Below, one piece after another: positions 1 through 4,823 of a stretch of 10,283 nt of DNA. The notes under the pieces are model-generated. The model did no database searches. It was not told where the DNA came from and was given only the letters and a program-made list of their open reading frames with translations. Where the stretch lies: the NCBI RefSeq assembly GCF_000188295.1, contig NZ_GL831112.1, positions 416,503-426,785 of the forward strand, in the 5' to 3' direction. The position numbers and the translations under genes are program-made. The DNA is from Streptococcus vestibularis ATCC 49124 (lineage in GTDB: Bacteria; Bacillota; Bacilli; Lactobacillales; Streptococcaceae). The number at the start of each line of letters is the position of its first letter. Within the stretch, counting starts at the first letter, position 1.

Positions 1-7
1 AAGAATT

Positions 8-34
8 AAAACGCTCTAAGAAATAGAGCGTTTT
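8..34 (+). terminator. Intrinsic terminator at left edge
   Basis: A perfect 10-bp stem (8-17 with 25-34, AAAACGCTCT/AGAGCGTTTT) encloses a 7-base loop. The right arm ends in TTTT and the left arm begins with AAAA, so the hairpin could work in either direction. It most likely ends a gene lying left of the window and separates that gene from the accessory patch that follows. Confidence 0.8.
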
Positions 35-42
35 CCTATACC

Positions 43-70
43 TTGAATATACAATATAAGTACATAATAA
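43..70 (+). promoter_or_regulatory. Weak candidate promoter for the small membrane protein
   Basis: TTGAAT (43-48) and TAATAA (65-70) are 16 bases apart, downstream of the terminator at 8-34 and upstream of the gene starting at 218. Other -10-like hexamers (TACAAT at 50-55, TATAAG at 55-60) occur in the same AT-rich stretch, so the exact promoter is uncertain. Some promoter is expected here because the hairpin at 8-34 isolates the gene from upstream transcription. Confidence 0.25.
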
Positions 71-92
71 AAACTCATAAGTTTTTCTATAA

Positions 93-221
93 CCAGTTGT
101 TAGACCAATTGCAAAAGCAACAAAACGTTATATTGTAAGACCTGTTGTAAATACTGTAAAACGTTTAGTTGTTAATCCAGTCAAGAGATTGTTTGGTCGT
201 AGAAGAGGAAAGAGAAGATGA
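93..221 (+). pseudogene. Remnant 3' end of a lost gene: very basic repeat tail
   Basis: Reading from just after an in-frame TAA (90-92) there are 42 open codons to a TGA at 219-221, with no ATG, GTG or TTG start near the beginning. The peptide is strikingly basic and built from a degenerate 12-residue repeat: VVRPIAKATKRY, then IVRPVVNTVKRL, then a third copy beginning VVNPVKRL, ending in an Arg/Lys-rich tail. The TGA overlaps the ATG of the next gene in an ATGA arrangement, which is typical of translationally coupled genes. The best reading is that this is the surviving C-terminal end of a larger gene, its body removed by deletion. If the next gene is an immunity gene, the lost gene may have been the matching LXG-type toxin. 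That identification is inference. A real micro-ORF using a rare ATT start at 108 is possible but has no Shine-Dalgarno. Confidence 0.5.
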
Positions 222-733
222 CAATGAAAAAAAGCAATATTTTAGGGATTTTTGTAGGACTATTTATAGGGTTGGTTACAGTCTTAGGAATGAGTCTATT
301 TATCTTTATTAATTTAAAATTTAACTCTGTTTATTATGCTCAGCATATTCCTCATAAGGAGGGAACAGAACCGGACATCATTATGCTGATGGAGAATATG
401 GGTTGGGCTTATACACCGGAAATAGATGGTATTAGCTATGATGATGATGGAATGTACGCTATAACTAGAAATAAAGGAACGGAAAGGTCTATATTAGGTC
501 TTTCAGGTGATACTCTATATTTTAGTTCGGCATCGGGTGATGGCTATCTTTTAAATCATGATTTTTCTATCAAAACTGCTCTTGACAAACGTTATCACAA
601 GATAAAATATAATCAACGAAAAGTCCTAAAAGAAATTAGAGAGACCGTTCAACCTGTGATTGATGCTCAACCAAAACCATTAATCAATCTTCAGTGGTTG
701 TTTAATTTAATTTATCAAAGTAGGTTTAATTAG
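218..733 (+). CDS. Small membrane-anchored protein, possible TipC-family immunity protein
   Basis: A 171-residue protein with a short basic N-terminus (KK at 4-5), one hydrophobic segment at about residues 8-32, and then a polar domain predicted to lie outside the membrane, giving an N-in/C-out anchor. After the anchor come a VYYAQ patch near residue 40, a Gly/Asp-rich middle and a C-terminal PLINLQWLF stretch. This architecture, size and sequence flavour resemble TipC-family proteins, which protect streptococci outside the membrane against the LXG toxin TelC. I offer this from memory of the family, and a simple uncharacterised membrane protein is the alternative. The start at 218 is preceded by AGAGGA (204-209) at good spacing; ATG at 224 is also possible. 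It sits directly behind the remnant toxin-like tail (ATGA overlap) and ahead of its own terminator, so it now stands alone. Base composition is AT-richer than in the housekeeping genes downstream. Confidence 0.6.
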   Translation: MTMKKSNILGIFVGLFIGLVTVLGMSLFIFINLKFNSVYYAQHIPHKEGTEPDIIMLMENMGWAYTPEIDGISYDDDGMYAITRNKGTERSILGLSGDTLYFSSASGDGYLLNHDFSIKTALDKRYHKIKYNQRKVLKEIRETVQPVIDAQPKPLINLQWLFNLIYQSRFN

Positions 734-1100
734 AGAAAAAAGATAGCATAGAAGTGTTTTGTAAGATTATTTATATCTAAAGATGAGTTTATCTATATTG
801 TGGCATTTACTGTGGATATAATTCAGGGCACCTTGCCGGGTGTCTTTTTTATTTACTAAATTTGGAGTAATACTACTGATTTTAAAGCTATTTAGAGCAT
901 GTAGACTGATTCATACACGTGCGTTGTATACCACTATGAGAATTTTTCTAAAAGGTAGTGATTTGACATTGATTGAAGATTATATCATTCAGCTTTGGGA
1001 GAACAAACTAAATAATAGAATATGAAAATGTCTTAACTGGAAAACATCTTATGAAGTCTTCTAAGAGGAAAGTATGCACTTAATTTGATAATTCAAGACT
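734..1100 (+). other. Gene-poor stretch with a possible small ORF or gene fragment
   Basis: This roughly 370-base AT-rich stretch holds the terminator at 827-850 and no convincing gene. One open frame runs to a TGA at 1023-1025. From ATG at 936 it encodes 29 residues that look protein-like (SDLTLIEDYIIQLWENKLN near the C-terminus), and it can be extended back to a GTG at 840. That GTG lies inside the terminator hairpin, and neither start has a Shine-Dalgarno. It may be another fragment of a decayed gene in the same accessory patch. I recognise nothing else here. Confidence 0.3.
827..850 (+). terminator. Terminator after the small membrane protein
   Basis: GGCACC (827-832) pairs with GGTGTC (839-844), with one G-T pair and a 6-base loop, followed by six T (845-850). 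It lies about 95 bases after the stop of the gene ending at 733 and would end its transcript. Confidence 0.7.
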
Positions 1101-1130
1101 AAAAAACGCACGGTTATTTTTCCGTGTGTT
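1101..1130 (-). terminator. Terminator of the deacetylase/trmN6/GIY-YIG run
   Basis: On the minus strand a 9-bp stem (1105-1113 with 1122-1130, one G-U pair) has an 8-base loop and is followed by a T-run (complement of the A's at 1101-1106). The stop codon of the GIY-YIG gene (1114-1116) lies inside the loop, so the terminator overlaps the coding end. Confidence 0.75.
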
Positions 1131-1383
1131 CTTTGATATAAGCTAGTTTTTTCTCTCGACTTTTTTTCTTAAAGAGTGCTTCGGCACTCATGGCTTCAGA
1201 CTTGCTGTCAAAGGCTTCTGAGTAGATGAGTTTAACTGGTAGGCGGGCTCTGGTATACTTGGCGCCTTTGCCTGAGTTATGGGTTTTGAGGCGGCGTTCG
1301 ACGTCTGTGGTGTAGCCTGTATAGAGGGTTCCATCGGCACACTCGACCACATACATGTAGGCCTTGCTATCCTTTTCTGCCAT
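1114..1383 (-). CDS. GIY-YIG domain protein, UPF0213 family (YazA-like)
   Basis: An 89-residue single-domain protein. The first strand ([17 protein letters not shown], residues 9-25) carries the family's version of the GIY-YIG signature; basic residues R30/R31, an H35-N36 pair, and a conserved acidic position near E68 followed by KKKSR complete the fold. Family members are the length of a bare GIY-YIG nuclease module without a DNA-binding domain, and their physiological role is not settled. The start ATG is 3 bases after the trmN6 stop with a modest GAAAGTGAG upstream, so the two are certainly co-transcribed. The same order (YabB-like methyltransferase then YazA-like protein) is known in Bacillus, which suggests an old functional or operon link. 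The reading frame ends inside its own terminator. Confidence 0.9.
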   Translation of the reverse strand: MAEKDSKAYMYVVECADGTLYTGYTTDVERRLKTHNSGKGAKYTRARLPVKLIYSEAFDSKSEAMSAEALFKKKSREKKLAYIKEHTEK

Positions 1384-1386
1384 CGT

Positions 1387-2151
1387 TTAGGACTCACTTT
1401 CAGCCTTTTTTCCAAAGTAAATCTCAAAGATTTCGTCGGTATAGTCGCCATTTTTCTTGTGCACAAAGAGAGGGGGAAGAATCTTCAGTCCATCTGTTGA
1501 TCCATCTTTTATGGCTTCAATCAGGAGCATATTTGCCTCACGTCCCATCTTAGGATAGATAAACTGGATGCGTTTAGGTGCTAGATTATACTGGCGCATG
1601 GTGTCAATGATATCCAAAAAGCGGTCAGGGCGATGCACCATGGCAATGCGCCCATTAGATTTAAGGGCATGACGTGCGACCTGGCAAATTTCTTCCAAAT
1701 TAGTCGTGATTTCGTGACGGGCCAAGAGGTAGTGCTCTGACAGATTCTTCTTAGATGTTTCTGTCGCCTTAAAGTAGGGAGGGTTACAGAGGATAAGGTC
1801 CACCTGAGATCGTGGGGTATGGTCAAGCAAATTCTTTAGGTCGTCATTGACAACAGTCACCTGATCTTCTAATTGATTAAGAGTTACGGAACGCTGGGCC
1901 ATATCAGCCAGACGTTCTTGCAGCTCAACCAAGGTAATCGGTGCCTCAGTGCGTGTACTGGCAAAGAGGCCAACGGCACCATTTCCTGAACAGAGGTCGA
2001 CGATTAATCCCTTTTTTGGAATTTTTGGGAACCGAGAGAGGAGGACACTGTCAATAGAATAGCTGAAGACCTCCTTATTTTGAATGATTTTTACATCTGT
2101 GGAGAAGAGTTGGTCAATGCGTTCTCCATCTTTTAAAATTGGATTTGTCAT
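1387..2151 (-). CDS. trmN6: tRNA1(Val) (adenine37-N6)-methyltransferase
   Basis: A 254-residue class I SAM-dependent methyltransferase of the TrmN6/YfiC (Bacillus YabB) family. SAM-binding motif I is VDLCSGNGAVG (residues 51-61), an acidic motif II follows (VELQER, 75-80), and the catalytic NPPY of N6-adenine methyltransferases is at 123-126. The N-terminal GERIDQL and KIIQN...FSYSIDSVLL segments match the family's start, supporting ATG at 2151. In Escherichia coli the enzyme makes m6A37 in tRNA1(Val); the same role here is by homology. The gene follows the deacetylase gene by about 50 bases with a terminator hairpin between, and is followed by the GIY-YIG gene after 3 bases. No Shine-Dalgarno is visible before the ATG. 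A -10-like TACAAT ends 7 bases upstream, so the message may be leaderless. Confidence 0.88.
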   Translation of the reverse strand: MTNPILKDGERIDQLFSTDVKIIQNKEVFSYSIDSVLLSRFPKIPKKGLIVDLCSGNGAVGLFASTRTEAPITLVELQERLADMAQRSVTLNQLEDQVTVVNDDLKNLLDHTPRSQVDLILCNPPYFKATETSKKNLSEHYLLARHEITTNLEEICQVARHALKSNGRIAMVHRPDRFLDIIDTMRQYNLAPKRIQFIYPKMGREANMLLIEAIKDGSTDGLKILPPLFVHKKNGDYTDEIFEIYFGKKAESES

Positions 2152-2158
2152 AGTTTTA

Positions 2159-2164
2159 ATTGTA
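2159..2164 (-). promoter_or_regulatory. Candidate extended -10 for trmN6
   Basis: On the minus strand TACAAT (2164-2159) is preceded by TGT, giving an extended -10 (TGnTACAAT), and ends 7 bases before the trmN6 ATG. No good -35 is visible, and the element overlaps the T-run of the preceding terminator. If active, transcription would begin at or next to the A of the start codon. Confidence 0.35.
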
Positions 2165-2166
2165 AC

Positions 2167-2192
2167 AAAAAACAGCTCCCAAAGGAACTGTT
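2167..2192 (-). terminator. Terminator after the deacetylase gene
   Basis: On the minus strand AACAGTTCC and GGAGCTGTT form a 9-bp stem with one G-U pair and a 4-base loop, followed by a T-run (complement of the A's at 2167-2172). The pairing is complete only in minus-strand RNA; the plus-strand version has a C-A mismatch, which fixes the direction. It separates the deacetylase from trmN6. Confidence 0.75.
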
Positions 2193-2200
2193 GCGAGTGA

Positions 2201-3136
2201 TTACTCTAGGACACCGAAGGTATACCCTTGATTTTTGAAATATTCGATAATTTGTGGAAGGGTTTGAACAGTAAGTTCTTTACCAGCAGCGTCATGCATA
2301 AGGACAACCTTAACATGACTTTCAGGGAAATACTGTTGAGAACCATCCATGTAGGCCATCATAGTTTCAGATGTGGTTGGGCGAACAGAGGCTGGTTCTG
2401 CATCTCCACAGAGCATGTTCCAGTCAATCCACTGGATACCTTGATTGGCGAGAGCATGGTCGGTTGCCTCCAATCCTTGCCATGACATATGACCACCAGG
2501 GTAACGGAAAATTCTTGTTTTGAAGTCCTTACCTAGGATGGCTTGGAAATTGGCATTGGTTTGGTCAACTTCAGAAACAATTTGACTTTTGTTGGGAACA
2601 CGCCCAGGATAAAGTAGGTTAAAGTTGTGGCTAAGGCTATGGTTAGCAATAGCGTGTCCTTCTGTAATTTGGCGTTTGAGGATGTCCGCATTTTCTTGAC
2701 TAATGGTATAACCAATGTGGAAGAAGGTTGCGTGAACGCCATACTCTTTCAGAATATCCATGACTTGTGGTGTCAAGGTAGGATCAATCCCGTCATCGAA
2801 GGTTAAAAAGACAACCTTATCGTCAACATCTTGAGATACACCTCGGATAGTGTTATTAACAGCAGTAACGTCGTAGGCATAATCAGAGGCTTCAATGCTA
2901 TGGTTACTACCTTTTTTGAGTTGTTTTTTATCATTTTTTTTAGCTTGTTCTGAAGAAGAATTTGCTCCGTTAGCTACTTGTTCAGTTTTTTCAGTCTGAG
3001 CTGGTTGTTCAGCTTTAGAATTGTGGCGTTGTGACAAAACAAATCCTAGAATAGCCAGTACGGCCAAGTTAGCAATGATGAGGCATAGATTAAGTGCCTT
3101 CCTATTTTTCCCTATAATCTCAATACTTCTTTTCAT
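2201..3136 (-). CDS. Membrane-anchored polysaccharide deacetylase (NodB/CE4 family)
   Basis: A 311-residue protein from the ATG at 3136. A basic N-terminus and one hydrophobic segment (about 14-36) anchor it with the rest outside. A charged Ala/Lys/Gln-rich linker (about 40-80) reaches the CE4 catalytic domain (about 107-311). All CE4 motifs are present: TFDDG (112-116), NHSLSH with metal-binding H166 and H170, RYPGG (211-215), DWN (238-240) and LMHD with H281. Such enzymes remove acetyl groups from N-acetylglucosamine units of peptidoglycan or other wall glycans; PgdA-type lysozyme resistance is plausible, but the substrate cannot be read from sequence, and the protein is shorter than pneumococcal PgdA. 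A start at 3172 would add 12 residues, but a TATAAT at 3148-3143 lies inside that extension, so 3136 is preferred. It is transcribed divergently from the acyltransferase gene. Confidence 0.88.
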   Translation of the reverse strand: MKRSIEIIGKNRKALNLCLIIANLAVLAILGFVLSQRHNSKAEQPAQTEKTEQVANGANSSSEQAKKNDKKQLKKGSNHSIEASDYAYDVTAVNNTIRGVSQDVDDKVVFLTFDDGIDPTLTPQVMDILKEYGVHATFFHIGYTISQENADILKRQITEGHAIANHSLSHNFNLLYPGRVPNKSQIVSEVDQTNANFQAILGKDFKTRIFRYPGGHMSWQGLEATDHALANQGIQWIDWNMLCGDAEPASVRPTTSETMMAYMDGSQQYFPESHVKVVLMHDAAGKELTVQTLPQIIEYFKNQGYTFGVLE

Positions 3137-3142
3137 AATTAC

Positions 3143-3148
3143 ATTATA
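3143..3148 (-). promoter_or_regulatory. -10 box immediately before the deacetylase ATG
   Basis: Minus-strand TATAAT (3148-3143) is separated from ATG 3136 by only 6 bases, and there is no Shine-Dalgarno. A -35 is poor (TGGCAC at 17-base spacing). Transcription from it would begin about at the A of the ATG, giving a leaderless message. Confidence 0.5.
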
Positions 3149-3224
3149 GCTCAAACAATTAGAAAGTGCCACAACATTTCCAATTGTTTTACAAAGAAGT
3201 TCTATGAAAAAGCGTTCCTTTTTT

Positions 3225-3233
3225 TGGTATAAT
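3225..3233 (+). promoter_or_regulatory. Extended -10 promoter of the acyltransferase gene
   Basis: TGG followed by TATAAT (3228-3233) is a full extended -10 element. The -35 region (TGAAAA at 3205-3210) is weak, as is common for extended -10 promoters. It leaves a leader of about 25 bases carrying AAGAGGT before the GTG start at 3266. Confidence 0.7.
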
Positions 3234-3265
3234 AGTTAAAAAATTGTAGAAAAAGAGGTAAAAAC

Positions 3266-4021
3266 GTGTTTTACGCTTATTTACGTGGGCTTGTTGTCTT
3301 CCTTCTTTGGATTATCAATGGTAATGCCCATTACCACAATCGCGATAAATTATTGAACAAAGATGAAAACTATATCTTGGTTGCTCCGCACCGCACTTGG
3401 TGGGACCCTGTTTATATGGCTTTTTCAGCTCGTCCTAAGCAGTTTATTTTCATGGCTAAGAAAGAACTCTTCAAGAGCCGTATCTTTGGTTGGTGGATCC
3501 GCATGTGTGGCGCCTTCCCAATTGACCGTGAAAATCCTGGTCAGGAGGCTATCAAGTACCCGGTTAACATGCTTAAGAAGAGTAATCGTAGTTTGATTAT
3601 GTTCCCAAGTGGTAGCCGTCATTCTTCTGATGTTAAGGGTGGGGTTGCGGTTATCGCTAAGATGGCTAAGGTTAAGATTATGCCAGTTGTCTATCAAGGA
3701 CCTCGTGAACTCAAGGGGCTCTTGACAGGTGAACGTGTGGATATGAACTATGGTAATCCTATTGATATTTCAGATTTGAAGCGTTTGAATGACGAGAATA
3801 TTCAAGAGGTTGCTCGTCGTATCCAATCTGAATTTGATCGTCTTGATGCAGAAGCTTTGAGCTATCAAACAGGCAAGAAACCAAATCCTTTGACTTATAT
3901 TTACCGTGTACCTCTCGGTCTTGTGGCTATCCTTGCAGTGATTTTGACTATGGCTTTCTCATATGTAGCTAGCTTTGTTTGGGATCCTGAAAAACACCGT
4001 GCCAAAGAAACACAGAAATAA
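3266..4021 (+). CDS. 1-acyl-sn-glycerol-3-phosphate acyltransferase-like protein
   Basis: A 251-residue PlsC-family protein. The catalytic HX4D block is HRTWWD (H42, D47), the second block is GAFPIDRE (about 82-89), and the third, normally EGTR, reads SGSR (about 115-118). PlsC enzymes transfer an acyl chain to lysophosphatidic acid to make phosphatidic acid at the inner face of the membrane. An N-terminal hydrophobic stretch (about 8-18) and an extra C-terminal membrane segment (about 215-238) anchor it. The GTG start has AAGAGGT (3253-3259) upstream and its own extended -10 promoter; a strong hairpin ends the transcript, so it is a single-gene unit. Codon choice is strongly biased (CGT, GGT, AAG), suggesting good expression. 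The E-to-S change in the third block may mark a paralogue with altered substrate binding. The symbol plsC is withheld because streptococci can carry more than one such gene. Confidence 0.85.
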   Translation: MFYAYLRGLVVFLLWIINGNAHYHNRDKLLNKDENYILVAPHRTWWDPVYMAFSARPKQFIFMAKKELFKSRIFGWWIRMCGAFPIDRENPGQEAIKYPVNMLKKSNRSLIMFPSGSRHSSDVKGGVAVIAKMAKVKIMPVVYQGPRELKGLLTGERVDMNYGNPIDISDLKRLNDENIQEVARRIQSEFDRLDAEALSYQTGKKPNPLTYIYRVPLGLVAILAVILTMAFSYVASFVWDPEKHRAKETQK

Positions 4022-4028
4022 GCTAATG

Positions 4029-4061
4029 ACTCTGTCAGACATAAATCTGATGGAGTTTTTT
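4029..4061 (+). terminator. Strong terminator after the acyltransferase gene
   Basis: ACTCTGTCAGA (4029-4039) pairs along 11 bases with TCTGATGGAGT (4046-4056), with two G-U pairs and a 6-base loop, followed by six T, a C and five more T. It insulates the competence operon from upstream transcription. Confidence 0.85.
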
Positions 4062-4087
4062 CTTTTTGATATATTTTTCAATTTTTT

Positions 4088-4095
4088 TACGAATA
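4088..4095 (+). promoter_or_regulatory. ComX (sigma-X) cin-box of the comEA-comEC operon
   Basis: TACGAATA matches the streptococcal cin-box/combox core exactly and is preceded by a T-rich tract (six T at 4082-4087). The box lies 33 bases before the comEA GTG and 27 bases after the upstream T-tract, the usual arrangement for late competence genes. In streptococci ComX-RNA polymerase reads this element in place of a normal -10, so the operon should be silent outside competence. Confidence 0.9.
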
Positions 4096-4115
4096 AGAAA
4101 GAAAATATATCAATT

Positions 4116-4121
4116 AAGGAG
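4116..4121 (+). promoter_or_regulatory. Ribosome binding site that sets the comEA start
   Basis: AAGGAG lies 6 bases before GTG 4128. It lies downstream of the cin-box, whereas the longer in-frame start at 3975 lies inside the acyltransferase gene and upstream of the terminator and promoter. Confidence 0.8.
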
Positions 4122-4127
4122 ACTGAC

Positions 4128-4823
4128 GTGAAGGAAAAGATTATAGACTATGTTAACAATAATCGTCTATTTGTGAGTATCATTGGTGTGCTGATGATGG
4201 TTTTCTGCTTCTTTCTGTGGATGACTTGTGGTGCCGGCAACAGCATGGAGGCAGAGACGTCTTATACAGATGTGACAACATTGTCAACCTCCTCATCCAA
4301 AGAAGGGTCAAAATCACTTACGGAAGTGTCTTCTCAGTCACAAACTGAAGGAAGTGAAAAAGTTAAGTCAAAAGTAACGGTAGATGTTAAGGGGGCTGTG
4401 GTCAAGCCAGGTGTATATACGCTAAAAGTAAGCGCTAGGGTGACAGATGCCATTCAGGAAGCTGGAGGAATGACAGAGGATGCAGACGCTAAGAGTGTTA
4501 ATTTGGCCGCAAGCTTGTCAGATGAAGAGGTTATTTATGTAGCCAATAAAGACGAGAATGTTTCTGTTCTTGATCAATCAGATACTGGTCAGGTCTCTAA
4601 CAAAGGAGGGCAGGCTGTATCTAAGAATGGCAAAATTAACTTAAATACAGCGACCTCAGAGCAGTTACAAACTATTTCTGGAATTGGTGCCAAGAGGGCA
4701 GAGGATATTGTCGCTTATCGTGAAAGTCATGGCGGCTTTCAGTCCGTAGGTGACCTGAAAAATGTTTCAGGCATTGGTGATAAAACGTTAGATAAAATCA
4801 GAGAGTCCATCTATGTGGCTTAA
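4128..4823 (+). CDS. comEA: Competence protein ComEA, DNA receptor
   Basis: A 231-residue protein from GTG 4128. A short cytoplasmic N-terminus is followed by a membrane segment (about 14-32), a Ser/Thr/Glu-rich linker (about 44-80), an SLBB-type domain (about 83-140, starting VTVDVKGAVVKPGVYTL), and a C-terminal helix-hairpin-helix pair (about 169-231). The hairpins contain SGIGAKRAEDI and SGIGDKTLDKI, the Gly-Ile-Gly turns that bind DNA backbone. ComEA sits on the outer face of the membrane, binds incoming double-stranded DNA and feeds it to the ComEC channel. Its last 11 bases overlap comEC in another frame. Expression should depend on ComX through the cin-box. Length and domain order are those of an intact Gram-positive ComEA. 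Confidence 0.95.
   Translation: MKEKIIDYVNNNRLFVSIIGVLMMVFCFFLWMTCGAGNSMEAETSYTDVTTLSTSSSKEGSKSLTEVSSQSQTEGSEKVKSKVTVDVKGAVVKPGVYTLKVSARVTDAIQEAGGMTEDADAKSVNLAASLSDEEVIYVANKDENVSVLDQSDTGQVSNKGGQAVSKNGKINLNTATSEQLQTISGIGAKRAEDIVAYRESHGGFQSVGDLKNVSGIGDKTLDKIRESIYVA

Noticed and set aside
1188..1500. Overlapping open frames on both strands across the GIY-YIG/trmN6 junction
   Set aside because: They are frame shadows of two well-recognised proteins and have no ribosome binding site or domain.
3137..3172. Longer deacetylase start adding 12 residues
   Set aside because: The TATAAT promoter element lies within this extension, and the shorter protein has a classical basic-then-hydrophobic anchor.
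3975..4127. Longer in-frame start for comEA inside the acyltransferase gene
   Set aside because: It would begin upstream of the terminator at 4029-4061 and the cin-box at 4088; GTG 4128 has AAGGAG at ideal spacing and gives the normal ComEA N-terminus.
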